Source: Betaproteobacteria bacterium SCGC AG-212-J23 (lineage in GTDB: Bacteria; Pseudomonadota; Gammaproteobacteria; Burkholderiales; SG8-39). From it: a stretch of DNA of 60,707 nt. Within the stretch, counting starts at the first letter, position 1. Every line of letters starts with the position of its first letter. Shown piece by piece: positions 18,599 to 29,363 of the stretch. The notes under the pieces were generated by a model. That model made no database searches. It had not been told where the DNA came from and was given only the letters and a program-made list of their open reading frames with translations. The position numbers and the translations under genes were made by a program. The stretch covers positions 1 to 60,707 of the forward strand of contig LSTF01000069.1 of assembly GCA_001644455.1 (NCBI GenBank), written 5' to 3'.

Positions 18599-19888
18599 CT
18601 AGAACGTGTGGGCGCCGTGGGCGCCGAGGCTGACGATGTACTGCAGGAAGACCTGATTGTCGGGCTGGCCCTGGCGCGAATCGTCGCGCGCGAACTGCAA
18701 CCGCACGCGGCTGAACTCGCTCGGGCTCCAATCGACCATTGCCGCGTGGCGCTTCGGCTTGTAGCCGGCGAGGACCGGAAAATCCGCGGCAGTGAGCGCG
18801 CCCGAGTCGACCAGGCCGATGCTGGTGCTGCCCGAATCGAGCTGGTCGTAGCGATAGCCGACGCGCCACTGCGGCATGAACTGATAGACGCCCTGCAGGT
18901 ACCAGCCCGATTGCCGGCTCGCGTATCCGTCCGTCAGGGCCACGCCCGCGGGATCGAACGTGAGGTCGCCGCTCTCCTTCCGGCGGAAATATTCGCCCTG
19001 CAGCTTGAAGTTGGTCACCGTCGTGTTGCCCTCGGGCGCCCACTTCAGAACGCCGCTCGCGGCCCAGAGCTTGCTGCTGCCGGTAAAGCTGTTGCTCGCG
19101 CCGCTCTGCGGATCTTCATACGCGCGATCTCTCGGCGAGGTCACGTGGTACGACAGCCCGGTCTGCCACGCGAGGCTCGCACCGAGGTCGCCGCCCAGGT
19201 GCGCGAACCCGTTGACGGCGCCGGCGCCATTCTTGTTCGGATCGCTCGCCGGAAAGCCACGCCCGCGGGTGAACTCCGCGCCGAGGTCGAGGTAGAGCTC
19301 GGTCGGCGCGACCCATTTCACCTGCACGCCATCGTCGTTCAGCTGACCGCCGAGGAACGCCTTCATCACCAGCGGCTGGTCGGTGAAATCCCAGGCGTGC
19401 GCGTGGATCTGGTTCTGGTAGCCGACCGCGGAGAAGAACCGCCCCGCCTTGACGCTGAAGCCGCGCGAGAGCGCGAGCGTCTGGAGGTACGCCTCCTCGA
19501 TCTCGACCCCGCTGCCGTCGGGCTGGATCGCGGCGATCATCGTGCCGCGGAACAGATGGTCGACGTTCGCCGAGATGCCGAGCTCGGACTCGCCGAGGCT
19601 GAAGCCGCGCCGCGGCGGCGCCACGTCGCCCATCGTCGGCACGAAGCCGTTGATGCGGTAGGTGTTCGGATCCTGCGACAGATTCGAGTAGACGCCGTTG
19701 AGGATCGCCGACACCGCAGGGTTGAACGCGTTCTCGCTCTGCTGGCGGGCCGGCGGCTCCTGCATGCGCCGCTCGAGCTCGTCGACGCGCTGCTGCAATA
19801 TCTTCACTTCCTCGCGCGCTGGATCCTGCGCTTGCGCGGGAAGCACCGCCGCGGCAAGCGCCGCGGCGCACCACAAATTGCGATACAT
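18599..19888 (-). CDS. outer-membrane beta-barrel (porin-like) protein of a metal-uptake cluster
   Basis: 429 residues: signal peptide 1-20 (AQA|QDP), a short coiled coil (about 24-45, REEVKILQQRVDELERRM), then a long alternating beta-strand region ending in aromatic FLQYIVSLGAHGAHTF. No plug domain or TonB box is evident, so it looks like a porin-type barrel, not a TonB receptor. Located between the small His/Cys protein and the ABC binding protein on the same strand, it could supply the outer-membrane step for the metal. Substrate unproven. Confidence 0.72.
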   Translation of the reverse strand: MYRNLWCAAALAAAVLPAQAQDPAREEVKILQQRVDELERRMQEPPARQQSENAFNPAVSAILNGVYSNLSQDPNTYRINGFVPTMGDVAPPRRGFSLGESELGISANVDHLFRGTMIAAIQPDGSGVEIEEAYLQTLALSRGFSVKAGRFFSAVGYQNQIHAHAWDFTDQPLVMKAFLGGQLNDDGVQVKWVAPTELYLDLGAEFTRGRGFPASDPNKNGAGAVNGFAHLGGDLGASLAWQTGLSYHVTSPRDRAYEDPQSGASNSFTGSSKLWAASGVLKWAPEGNTTVTNFKLQGEYFRRKESGDLTFDPAGVALTDGYASRQSGWYLQGVYQFMPQWRVGYRYDQLDSGSTSIGLVDSGALTAADFPVLAGYKPKRHAAMVDWSPSEFSRVRLQFARDDSRQGQPDNQVFLQYIVSLGAHGAHTF

Positions 19889-19928
19889 GGAAACACTCCT
19901 CTGAAGGTTCGAAAAAATTCCGACCGAT

Positions 19929-20245
19929 TCAGAGAAGCGTGGGCGGACCTCTCGAGCGAGGAGTTAGGCTGGAACGGCCAGTGACGGAGACATCGACGCC
20001 GACAAAGGCAACCGCGGGCTGAACTTCGGGTGAACCTGCGTGGCTGCCGCCATCGACCGCGCCGAGAACCGTGCTGAGCGCCGTGTGGAAATCGCAGAGC
20101 AGGCTCTTCTGCGGCGCCTTGCCGTCGCCCGTCGCCTCATCGGCATGCGCGACGACGGGAGCAGCGTCGTGCCAAACCTGATGCGCGACGCCGACCGCCT
20201 GCGCGAACAGCAGTGCAACGACGAGCAGCAGGCGCCCGAGCAGCT

Positions 20246-20249
<4 letters not shown>
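19929..20249 (-). CDS. small exported His/Cys-containing protein of the metal cluster
   Basis: 106 residues from GTG 20249, which overlaps the CobW stop as GTGA. A signal-like hydrophobic stretch ([18 protein letters not shown]) is followed by HQVWH, another His, and CDFH about 50 residues in. The layout recalls DUF2946-type small periplasmic proteins found in metal operons, though similarity is loose. The C-terminus is Ser/Arg/Pro-rich. It probably binds or relays metal; this is inferred from composition and neighbours. Confidence 0.65.
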
Positions 20250-21226
<977 letters not shown>

Positions 21227-21235
21227 GCGGCGATT

Positions 21236-24139
21236 TTATCCCGCCGGCGTAAGGTAGGCCGCGATATCGACCTTGTCGATCTGCTCCGGCGCGCAGAAGC
21301 GCTGCGCGTACTGCAGATACACCCCCGAGCGCAGGAAGAGATCGAAGCCGTCGGGGTCGACGTGCCGGTCCTTCTTCATGAAGCCCATGATCTTGATCGA
21401 CTCGGAGAGCGTCTTCGCCTTCTTGTACGGGCGGTCGCCCGCGGTCAGCGCCTCGAAGATGTCGGCGATCGCCATCAGCCGCGTCGGCAAGCTCATCTCC
21501 TCCCGCTTGAGGCGCTTCGGATAACCGGTGCCGTCCATCTTCTCGTGGTGGCCGCCGGCGATCTCGGGCACGTTGCGCAGGTGGCGCGGGAACGGCAGCG
21601 CGGTCAGCATCTTGATGGTCTGCGCCATGTGGTCGTTGATGACGTAGCGCTCTTCGTCGGTCAGCGTGCCGCGCGCGATCGAGAGGTTGTGGATCTCGCC
21701 GCGGTTCCACTTGTTCTCGGGCACCCGCACCTTGAAACCCCACTTGTTCTCGGCCGGCACACGCTCGGACGGCAGCCACGGCACGACGTGCTCGGGCTTG
21801 TCGTCGAGCAGCTTCTCGGTCGCGGGTGGCGGCCGTACGCCGACCGCCTGCTTGCGCTTCTTCTCGTCGTTGGACAGGCCGATGACGTCGTCGAGCGTGC
21901 GCGTCCAGGTGCGCGCGCCGATCGCCTTCAGCCGCGCGACGCGCTCGGGCGCCATGAACTCGCCGCCCTCGTTGCATTCGGCGACGAACGCATAGTCGGC
22001 GTCGAGCGCGCTCTGCTCGGTGTGCCGTTTGAGCGCGAGCGCCGCCTTGTCGCCGCCCTCCGCCAGCCCCTTCCAGTAGGTGACGTCGGCGTCGCGCTTC
22101 AACACCTCGAAGCGCGTGCGGATCTCGTGCAGGCGGTCGAAAATGGTCTCGAGCTTGGTCGCCTTGTCGACCACGTATTCGGGCGTGGTGACCTTGCCGC
22201 AGTCATGCAGCCAGGCGCCGATGTGGACCGCTTCCCATTCCTCCTCGTTCAGCGAGTAGCTGGCGAATGGCCCTTCCTTGGCATCGCACGCCGCCTGGAC
22301 GAGCATCTTGGTCAGGACCGGCACGCGCTGGCAGTGCCCCCCGGTATAGGGCGACTTGGCGTCGATCGCACCCGCCGTCAGCTGGATCAGCGCCTCGAGC
22401 AGGTCCTTCTGTTCCTTGAGCAGCTTCTGGTTCTCCAGCGCCACGGCGAGCGTGCCGGCGAGTGCGGCGAGAAATGCGATGAGATCGTCGTCCTTGGCGA
22501 TGCGGTGGCCCTCGCCAGAGCGCAGGATGGAAATGACGCCGAGCGCCTGGCCGCGACGGTCGAAAAGCGGCACCGAGACGATGGTCCCTTCCCGGCCCTG
22601 CGTCACCGCACCGAGCCCGCTCGGCAGCCGGTCGCCCGGGAACGTCTCGACCGTCACGTGTTTCTCGCGCACCGCGCGCGCCGCAGGTACGTCGGCTTCG
22701 AGCGTCACTTCGGGCAGGACGAGCGACTTTCCGCTCGGCCAGCGCACCGCGGCCGCGGAAAGCGTACGGCCGTCCGGGGAGACGAGACGCACCACGCCTG
22801 CGGCGCCCGAGGCGAGCGGCAAGGTCTCGTCGAGCACGCGCTCGATCAGCTTCTGCAGATCGCTCTCGGCGGCAATCGCGCTAGAGAACTCGCGGAACTG
22901 CCGGATGGTTCCCCGCGTGGCGGCCATGGAGCTCGCCAGATCGTCGACCTCGATGATGCGTGAGCGGACCGGCTGCGGCGGCTCGACGAAATTGAAGCGA
23001 CGCATGGCGCTCGCCTCGCTCGCCAGCCGCTCGAGCGGCAGCGCCACGGAACGCGAGACCAGCCACGCCGCCGGCAGCGCCACCAGCAGGATGCCGCCGA
23101 TGACGAGGAGCGTGACGGCGAGCGCGCGGTCCGCAGGCGCGAGCAGCGCCTTCACCGGCGTCGCGGCGACGAAGAACTCGGCGTGCGCGCCGGCCTCGGG
23201 CAGGCGCGAGAGCAGGATGCGCCACTCACGCTCGCCATCCTTCCAGCCGAGCAGGCGATCGAACTCGCCCGCCGCGGCCCGGCGCATCGCCTCGGCAAGT
23301 ACCGGGCTGTCCAACTCGGCCATTGTTACCGCGCGCCGGGCGGTGTCGCCGACGACGATGGCGCGTTCCGGATTGCGGTGCGCGATCACCGTGCCGGTGT
23401 CGTTGAAAATCACGGCTTGGGCGGAAGGATCGAGGCTGCGGGTGCGATCGGCGAGCAGGCTGGACAGCTCGGTCAGCCGGAAGTCGGCGCCCACCACCGC
23501 CCGTCCGTCGTTGGCGCGGAGTGAAAACGTCTTGCCGATGCGAAGCGTGGTGAAGAACACGTACGGCTCGCCGCGTACGACCGTGCCACTCGCGAGCGCC
23601 GCCTTGTACCAGGGCCGCTCCCGAGGGTCGAAGCGGTATTCCGGGCGCGCTTCGCGCTCGATCTCCCGCAGGTTCTCGTCGAGCCAGAGGTAGACGCCGC
23701 CCGCCTTGCCCGTGGTGTGCTGGACGAGATAGCGCGCACCTGCAGGCGCACCGAGCTCGCTGGCCGTTTCTCCCGCGAGCGAGCGGACGAGAAAGAACGC
23801 GCCGTCGGCATAGCCGACGTAGACCGCCGACATGCGAGGGTTGCGGCGCAGGGCCCCGGCGAGCGCGGGGACGAAGGGCAGACGCGTTTCGAACGTGCGC
23901 TGCGCCGGCAGATGACCGCCCGCGAGCACGCCGATCATGGTTTCGACCGGCCCGAAGAGGCTTTCCATCTCGCTCGCCGCCTCCTTGCCGAGCTGCTGGA
24001 AGCTCGCCTCCGCGGATTCGAGCGCGAGCTCGCGTGCCTGCTTGTAGCCGTATCCGCCGATCGCCAGCCCCGCGACGAGAAGCAAGCCGATGATGAGCGT
24101 ATTGAGATGAGTTCGAAGCCGGTATCTCTTATGCACCAC
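21236..24139 (-). CDS. membrane sensor HD-GYP phosphodiesterase (dCache-HAMP-GAF-HD-GYP)
   Basis: 967 residues. Membrane helix about 10-30, a periplasmic dCache-like sensor (to about 335), a second helix (about 338-362), HAMP, a GAF domain (about 430-585), then HD-GYP. HDCGK is at 645-649 and HHEKMDGTGYP at 864-874, so c-di-GMP hydrolysis is plausible. About 214 residues lie between these motifs, where canonical HD-GYP domains have roughly 60, so there is a large insertion. GTG start. Nine nt before the CobW gene and 12 nt after rlmI on the same strand. Confidence 0.9.
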   Translation of the reverse strand: MVHKRYRLRTHLNTLIIGLLLVAGLAIGGYGYKQARELALESAEASFQQLGKEAASEMESLFGPVETMIGVLAGGHLPAQRTFETRLPFVPALAGALRRNPRMSAVYVGYADGAFFLVRSLAGETASELGAPAGARYLVQHTTGKAGGVYLWLDENLREIEREARPEYRFDPRERPWYKAALASGTVVRGEPYVFFTTLRIGKTFSLRANDGRAVVGADFRLTELSSLLADRTRSLDPSAQAVIFNDTGTVIAHRNPERAIVVGDTARRAVTMAELDSPVLAEAMRRAAAGEFDRLLGWKDGEREWRILLSRLPEAGAHAEFFVAATPVKALLAPADRALAVTLLVIGGILLVALPAAWLVSRSVALPLERLASEASAMRRFNFVEPPQPVRSRIIEVDDLASSMAATRGTIRQFREFSSAIAAESDLQKLIERVLDETLPLASGAAGVVRLVSPDGRTLSAAAVRWPSGKSLVLPEVTLEADVPAARAVREKHVTVETFPGDRLPSGLGAVTQGREGTIVSVPLFDRRGQALGVISILRSGEGHRIAKDDDLIAFLAALAGTLAVALENQKLLKEQKDLLEALIQLTAGAIDAKSPYTGGHCQRVPVLTKMLVQAACDAKEGPFASYSLNEEEWEAVHIGAWLHDCGKVTTPEYVVDKATKLETIFDRLHEIRTRFEVLKRDADVTYWKGLAEGGDKAALALKRHTEQSALDADYAFVAECNEGGEFMAPERVARLKAIGARTWTRTLDDVIGLSNDEKKRKQAVGVRPPPATEKLLDDKPEHVVPWLPSERVPAENKWGFKVRVPENKWNRGEIHNLSIARGTLTDEERYVINDHMAQTIKMLTALPFPRHLRNVPEIAGGHHEKMDGTGYPKRLKREEMSLPTRLMAIADIFEALTAGDRPYKKAKTLSESIKIMGFMKKDRHVDPDGFDLFLRSGVYLQYAQRFCAPEQIDKVDIAAYLTPAG

Positions 24140-24151
24140 GATGCACCCCCT

Positions 24152-25327
24152 TCAGACCTTCAACAGCAGCAGCCCTTTCAGGTATTCGCCTTCCGGAAAC
24201 TCGGTCGCCACAGGATGGTCTGCGGCGGCCCCGAAGCGCTCGATGATCTTCGCCTCTGCCCCCGCGTCGACCGCCGCTCCCGCGACGATCGACTGGAACA
24301 GCTCGGCGGAAACCCCGCCCGAGCAGGAGAAGGTCGCGAGCAGCCCGCCGGGCGCGAGCAGCTTCAGCGCCCAGAGGTTGATGTCCTTGTAGGCGCGCGC
24401 CGCCTTCTGCACCTGCGCCGCGGTGGGCGCGAACTTGGGCGGATCGAGGATGATCAGGCCGAATTTCTGGTTTTTGTCGCGCAACGTCCTGAGGTGGGCA
24501 AATACGTCCGCCTGCAGGAATTCGACCTTCGACGCGTCAAGCGGGTTGGCAGCGAGATTTTCTCTTGCGATCTGAATGGCGTCTTTTGAAGATTCGACCG
24601 CGGTTACACGCGTCGCGCCTCCCGCCAGCGCGGCGATCGAGAAGCCGCCGGTGTAGCAGAAACCGTCGAGCACCTCGCGGCCCGCGGCGAGCGCGCGCAC
24701 ACGCTGGCGGTTCTCGCGCTGGTCGAGGAAGAATCCCGTTTTCTGGCCCTGCTCCACGTCAACGCGGAAATTCAGGCCGTGCTCGATGATCGGACAACGC
24801 GAGGCGTTGCGGTTGCCGCGCGCGAAGCCGACTCTGGGTTCCAGGCCCTCCAGCTTGCGCACTTCCGCGTCGGAGCGCTCGTAGATCGCCGCGCAGCCCG
24901 AGATCTCCAGCAGCGCATCGAGGATCGGATCACGCCAGCGCTCGACGCCGGCGGCGAGGAACTGCGCCACCAGCACGTCGGCGTAGCGGTCGACGACCAG
25001 GCCCGGCAGGGCGTCGGACTCGGCGTTCACGAGGCGTACGGCATTGGTGTGCTTCGCGGCGGGGAGCGACTCTCGCAGCGCCAGCGCTTTCTGTATTCTG
25101 TTTCTGAAGAACTCCGCTCCAATCGATTCCTTCGCATCGAACGTCCAAACCCGCGCCCGAATCTGCGATTTGGGACTGTAGGCCGCCAGCGCCAGCACCT
25201 TGCCCGACGAATCCTTCACCTCGACGGTGTCGCCGGGCTTGCCGCTCGCCCTCTCCACCGCGCCGGAGAAGATCCACGGATGGCGGCGCTTCAGGGATTT
25301 TTCCCTGCCGCTTTTCAGGACGATCAT
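24152..25327 (-). CDS. rlmI: class I SAM-dependent rRNA methyltransferase (RlmI-like)
   Basis: 391 residues: an N-terminal PUA RNA-binding domain (1-75, HPWIFSGAVERASG), an EEHB-like middle region (NFRVDVEQGQKTGFFLDQREN) and a Rossmann methyltransferase with VLDGFCYTGGFSIAAL and the catalytic ILDPPKF. This is the RlmI family, which makes 5-methylcytidine in 23S rRNA (C1962 in E. coli). ATG 25327 overlaps the xerC stop (ATGA). Confidence 0.92.
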   Translation of the reverse strand: MIVLKSGREKSLKRRHPWIFSGAVERASGKPGDTVEVKDSSGKVLALAAYSPKSQIRARVWTFDAKESIGAEFFRNRIQKALALRESLPAAKHTNAVRLVNAESDALPGLVVDRYADVLVAQFLAAGVERWRDPILDALLEISGCAAIYERSDAEVRKLEGLEPRVGFARGNRNASRCPIIEHGLNFRVDVEQGQKTGFFLDQRENRQRVRALAAGREVLDGFCYTGGFSIAALAGGATRVTAVESSKDAIQIARENLAANPLDASKVEFLQADVFAHLRTLRDKNQKFGLIILDPPKFAPTAAQVQKAARAYKDINLWALKLLAPGGLLATFSCSGGVSAELFQSIVAGAAVDAGAEAKIIERFGAAADHPVATEFPEGEYLKGLLLLKV

Positions 25328-26229
25328 TTTTTCCTGGCGCGCGGATGGGCGGCGTCGTAGACCTTCGCCAGCGCCTGGAAGTCGAGGTGCGTGTAGACCT
25401 GCGTGGTCGAGATGCTGGCGTGGCCGAGCATCTCCTGCACCGCGCGCAGGTCCTGCGAGGACTGCAGCACGTGGCTGGCGAACGAATGGCGCAGCATGTG
25501 CGGGTGCACGCGCTCGGCGAGGCCGCGGCGGCGCGCCCACGCGGCGAGGCGCGCACCGACCACCGCCGGCGAGATGCGCCGGCCCCGCGCGCCGACGAAC
25601 AGCGCCTTCTCGCCCGGCGCGGCGAGGCCGCTGCGCTTGTCGAGCCACTGCTTCAGCGCTTCGCGCGCCCGGCTGCCGACCGGCACGGTGCGCGTCTTCG
25701 CGCCCTTGCCGGTCACGGTGACTTCCGCCTGGCGCAAGTCGAGACGGCCGTCGTCGGTGTCGAGGGCCACCAGCTCGGCGAGGCGCAGGCCGGAGGAATA
25801 GAGCAGCTCGAACATGGCGCGGTCGCGAGTCAGGTCGGCGGCGCTTCCCTCCTCGCCCTCGAGCAGGCGCTGCGCCGCCTCGACCGACAGCGCTTTCGGC
25901 AGGCCGCGCTTCGCCTTCGGCGCGCGCAGGCCGACCAGCGGATTCGCCTTGAAGCCGTGCTGGCGCACCAGCCAGCGATACCAGCCGCGCCAGGCGGAGA
26001 GCGTCAGCGCCAGCGTGCGCGGCGAAAGTCCCTGGCTGTGGAGCGCGCCGACGAAGCGGCGGGCCTGGGCAGCATCCAAGGTGTCCAGGGATTTGTCTTC
26101 CAGTAAACCCAGCAACATCTGGATCGCGTGCGCATAGTTGCGCAGCGTGGCGGGCGAAAGACGGCGCTGGCTCTTCAGAGCCTCCAGGTACTCGTGCGCT
26201 AGAGACGCGCGGTCGCCGCGGCCGCGCAC
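25324..26229 (-). CDS. xerC: tyrosine recombinase XerC
   Basis: Site-specific recombinase that resolves chromosome dimers at dif with XerD. About 301 residues from GTG 26229: N-terminal SAM-like DNA-binding domain (RRLSPATLRNYAHAI), then the catalytic domain with Arg in SSGLRLAEL, Lys in GKGAKTR, HMLRHSFASH (HxxR), GHASISTTQ and the nucleophile Tyr in VYTHLD. The start is uncertain; GTG 26229 gives the usual length but overlaps DUF484 by 31 nt. The DUF484-xerC pairing is a classic proteobacterial arrangement. Confidence 0.93.
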   Translation of the reverse strand: MRGRGDRASLAHEYLEALKSQRRLSPATLRNYAHAIQMLLGLLEDKSLDTLDAAQARRFVGALHSQGLSPRTLALTLSAWRGWYRWLVRQHGFKANPLVGLRAPKAKRGLPKALSVEAAQRLLEGEEGSAADLTRDRAMFELLYSSGLRLAELVALDTDDGRLDLRQAEVTVTGKGAKTRTVPVGSRAREALKQWLDKRSGLAAPGEKALFVGARGRRISPAVVGARLAAWARRRGLAERVHPHMLRHSFASHVLQSSQDLRAVQEMLGHASISTTQVYTHLDFQALAKVYDAAHPRARKK

Positions 26230-26816
26230 AACTCGCCGATCCGCCTCAGGTACAGCGTGCCCATGTCCGGGAAGAAGCGCTGCGCGTCCTCGCTGCCGAG
26301 CGCGAGCAGGCCGAACGTCGCAGCCTCGCCGAGCGGCACGAGCGCCATGGAGCGCACGTGCTCGGCGGCTTCGCCGAACCAGGAGGCGAACGGATTGCCG
26401 GCCGCCGCCCCGCATTGCGGCCCGCCCATCACCATGGCGGCGCGCTTCTGCGCCTCGTCCACCAGGTCCCGGCCCCAGATGCGCAGCGCGACGTGCGGCA
26501 CGGCGAAGTCCTCGCGCAGGTGAAAATCGAGCGACTGCGATAGCGCGGCGAGGTCGCGCGCGCTGGCCAGGACCATCGCCAGGCGATGCACCTTCTCGCT
26601 GATCGCGTCGTTCTCCTCGGCGAAGCGCACCAGCTCGCCGAGCCTCGCCTCGAGCGCCTTCAGCTTCTCGCGCAGCGCGAGCGTCTGGCGTTCCGACAGC
26701 GGAATGGCGCGGCCGCCGTGCGGATGCGGCACGTGGATCTTCTCGAGGAGCTCGGGATGCTGGTCGAAGAACTTCGGGTTGCTGCGAAGGAAGACGGCGA
26801 TGTCGTCGGCGTTCAT
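26199..26816 (-). CDS. DUF484 family protein
   Basis: 205 residues with an N-terminal helix (DDIAVFLRSNPKFFDQHPELL), a coiled coil (about 45-75) and a GAF-like C-terminal half. DUF484 proteins are conserved between dapF and xerC across proteobacteria (the YigA position), but the biochemical role is unknown. Four nt from dapF upstream, and overlapping xerC downstream, so co-expression is likely. Confidence 0.9.
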   Translation of the reverse strand: MNADDIAVFLRSNPKFFDQHPELLEKIHVPHPHGGRAIPLSERQTLALREKLKALEARLGELVRFAEENDAISEKVHRLAMVLASARDLAALSQSLDFHLREDFAVPHVALRIWGRDLVDEAQKRAAMVMGGPQCGAAAGNPFASWFGEAAEHVRSMALVPLGEAATFGLLALGSEDAQRFFPDMGTLYLRRIGELCAAAATARL

Positions 26817-26820
26817 GTTT

Positions 26821-27615
26821 TTATAGGTCGAGAGTGCCTTCGAAGGCCGTTTCGGCCGGGCCCTTCATCCAGACGGCATTGTCGCCGCCGGCCCAAGAGA
26901 TGGTCAACGTGCCGCCGCGCGTATCGACGCGCACCGGCGAGTCGACGAGCTTCCGCGAAATCGCCGCCACCGCCGCGGCGCAGGCGCCGGTGCCGCAGGA
27001 AAGCGTCTCGCCCGCGCCGCGCTCCCAGACGCGCAGCGCCAAGTGGTGCCGGCCGAGGACCTGCAGGTAGCCCGCGTTGACGCCCTCGGGAAAGCGGTCG
27101 TGGCGCTCCAGGCGCGGCCCCTGCGTGGTGACCGGCGCGAGCTCGACCTCGCGCACCACCTGCACCGCGTGGGGATTGCCCATGGAAACGATCGCCACCT
27201 CCACGGTTTCGTCGCCGACGCGGAGCTTTTCCAGCCCCGAATATTCCGGCGCACCCATGTCGACGCTCACCTCGCCGTCGGTCTCGAGGCGCGGGCCGAT
27301 GATTCCGCCGCGCGTCTCGACGCGGATCTCGCGCTTGCTGGTGAGGCCCTTGGCGCGCACGAACTTGACGAAGCAGCGCGCGCCGTTGCCGCATTGCTCC
27401 ACCTCGCCGCCGTCGGCGTTGAAGATGCGGTAGCGGAAGTCGACGCCTTTCTTGCCCGCTTTCTCCACCACCAGCAGCTGGTCGAAGCCAATGCCGAAGT
27501 GGCGGCTGGCGAGCGCGCGGATCTGCTTGCGGCTGAGCGCGAAGTCCTTCTTCGTCGCGTCGATGACGACGAAATCGTTGCCCGTGCCCTGCATCTTGGT
27601 GAACGGCAGCTTCAT
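26821..27615 (-). CDS. dapF: diaminopimelate epimerase
   Basis: Converts LL- to meso-diaminopimelate for lysine and peptidoglycan. 264 residues with the two catalytic cysteines in place: C75 ([10 protein letters not shown]) and C207 ([10 protein letters not shown]). N-terminal [15 protein letters not shown] and the substrate segment SMGNPHAV are conserved. Cofactor-independent and cytoplasmic. Follows the acyltransferase pair by 10 nt. Confidence 0.97.
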   Translation of the reverse strand: MKLPFTKMQGTGNDFVVIDATKKDFALSRKQIRALASRHFGIGFDQLLVVEKAGKKGVDFRYRIFNADGGEVEQCGNGARCFVKFVRAKGLTSKREIRVETRGGIIGPRLETDGEVSVDMGAPEYSGLEKLRVGDETVEVAIVSMGNPHAVQVVREVELAPVTTQGPRLERHDRFPEGVNAGYLQVLGRHHLALRVWERGAGETLSCGTGACAAAVAAISRKLVDSPVRVDTRGGTLTISWAGGDNAVWMKGPAETAFEGTLDL

Positions 27616-27625
27616 GGCCAGCGCT

Positions 27626-28486
27626 TCAATAGAACCGGGCTTCGCCTTCCGGGCGCGTCTTGAACCGCTTGTGCAGCCAGAAGTACTGCTCGGGCATCTC
27701 GAGCACGCGCTCCTCGATGAAAGCCAGCATGCGCCGCGCGTCCGCCGCGTCGTCGCCGCTCGGGAAATCGTTCCACGCCGGATAGATGCGCAGTACGTAG
27801 CCCTCGCCGCCGGGAAGCATGCGCGTCACACAGGGCAGCACCGGCGCGCGGGCCAAGCGGGAAATATACGCGAGTCCGGTCGGCGTCGAAGCCTGCACGC
27901 CGAAAAACGGAGCGAAGATCGTGCCCTTGCTGCCGAAGTCCATGTCCGGCAGGTAGTAATAGAGCGAACCGGTCCTGATGGCGCGAATCGCTGGGCGCAG
28001 CGTCGCCTGGCGCGCGAACAGGCCGCCGCCGAAGCGCGTGCGCCGCTTGAATATCATTTCGTCCAGCGCCTGGTCCTTCTGGTGCGTGTAGGTCGACACC
28101 ATCGGGTACTGCATGGCCAGGCGCAGGATGGCGTCGAGGCCGACGAAGTGCGGCGCGAGCAATACGGCGCCCTTGCCCTTCAGGGCGGCGATGTGCTCCT
28201 CGCCCTCGACGCGCACCAGGCGGCGGATGCGCTCGCGCGAACCCCACCACCACACGCTGCGCTCGACGATGCTGCGGCAGAAGAAGCGGAAATGCGCGCG
28301 GGCGAGGCGCTCCCGCTCCGCCTCGGAACGCTCGGGGAAGCACTTCGCGAGATTGATGCGCACCACGCTCCGGCGCTCGGGCACGAGCCAGAAAGCCAGC
28401 CGGCCGGCCGCGCTGCCGATCGCCGCCAGCACCGCGAGGGGCAGGAAATGCAGCGTCCAGATGAGGAAGATGAAAAGGCGCGTCAC
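27626..28486 (-). CDS. lysophospholipid/lipid A acyltransferase (LpxL/HtrB family), second copy
   Basis: 286-residue membrane-bound acyltransferase with one N-terminal helix (about 5-28) and the HX4D site APHFVGLD. It shares [20 protein letters not shown] and the C-terminal [14 protein letters not shown] with the HtrB family that adds secondary acyl chains to lipid A. GTG start overlapping the upstream paralogue stop (GTGA). Two such genes beside metK and dapF are usual in betaproteobacteria. Acyl-chain specificity cannot be read from sequence. Confidence 0.9.
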   Translation of the reverse strand: MTRLFIFLIWTLHFLPLAVLAAIGSAAGRLAFWLVPERRSVVRINLAKCFPERSEAERERLARAHFRFFCRSIVERSVWWWGSRERIRRLVRVEGEEHIAALKGKGAVLLAPHFVGLDAILRLAMQYPMVSTYTHQKDQALDEMIFKRRTRFGGGLFARQATLRPAIRAIRTGSLYYYLPDMDFGSKGTIFAPFFGVQASTPTGLAYISRLARAPVLPCVTRMLPGGEGYVLRIYPAWNDFPSGDDAADARRMLAFIEERVLEMPEQYFWLHKRFKTRPEGEARFY

Positions 28487-29316
28487 GCCGGCGTGCCTTT
28501 GTACCTGTTGTAGCTCCAGAGATACTGCTCCGGACACTCGCGGATCAGCGACTCGATGCCGCGATTCAGGCGCCGTGCGGGCGTCTCTCCGGGAAGCGCG
28601 GCCGGCATCGGCCGCACCTCGAGCGCGTAGCCGCGGCCGCGCGCTAGGCGGCGCGCGTAGGCGAGGTAGCAGGCGACGTTGTCGCGCTCGGCGAGCCGCA
28701 TGGCGAGCGTCATGGTGTACGCCGGGCGGCCGAAGAACTCCGCCCATTCGCCTTCGCCCTTGCCCGGAACCTGGTCGGGAAGGAAGCCGACGGCTTCGCC
28801 GCGCTTGAGCGCGAGCAGCAGTTGTCGCACCCCTTTCGCATCGGCCGGCGCGAGCTGCACGCTGCCGCGGCTGCGGCCCTCGCGCATCAGCGGATCGAGC
28901 CAGCGCATCTTCGGCGGGCGGTACAGCACCGTGATCGGCATGCGCGTCGCCGCGTATTGCGCCGTGACCTCGAAGCAGCCCATGTGCGGCGTGAGGAACA
29001 GCAGCGCCTTGCCTTGTGCGCGCGCGGCGAGCGCTTCCTCGACGCCGCGCGTCTCCGTCACCAGCGCCGCCACCTCCGCCTGTGGCCGGTACCAGAGCGC
29101 GGGCACCTCGACAATCATCTTGCCGGCGGAAGCGATCGCCGCGCGCCGCACGCGCGGATCGGCGAACCCGGCCTGCGCGAGATGCGCGCGCAGGTGCCGC
29201 CGGTACGTGGGGGACATCCCATAGGTGATCCAGCCGAGGACGGTTCCCAACGCGTGCAGCGCACGCAGCGGCAACAGGCTGAGGATTCGCAGGATCAGCG
29301 CGGGGAGGCGGTACAA
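28483..29316 (-). CDS. lysophospholipid/lipid A acyltransferase (LpxL/HtrB family), first copy
   Basis: 277 residues from TTG 29316, which has AAGGAT 8 nt upstream; a farther TTG at 29352 is in frame but has no such site. N-terminal membrane segment (about 3-25), the catalytic HX4E variant TPHMGCFE, GSVQLAPADAKGVRQLL, and the C-terminal CPEQYLWSYNRYKG. Likely transfers an acyl chain to lipid A precursors at the inner membrane. Divergent from metK across 47 bp. Confidence 0.9.
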   Translation of the reverse strand: MYRLPALILRILSLLPLRALHALGTVLGWITYGMSPTYRRHLRAHLAQAGFADPRVRRAAIASAGKMIVEVPALWYRPQAEVAALVTETRGVEEALAARAQGKALLFLTPHMGCFEVTAQYAATRMPITVLYRPPKMRWLDPLMREGRSRGSVQLAPADAKGVRQLLLALKRGEAVGFLPDQVPGKGEGEWAEFFGRPAYTMTLAMRLAERDNVACYLAYARRLARGRGYALEVRPMPAALPGETPARRLNRGIESLIRECPEQYLWSYNRYKGTPA

Positions 29317-29363
29317 GATTTGGTATCCTTGCGGCCTTCCACTAGCGGACAAGACGCCGGCAA

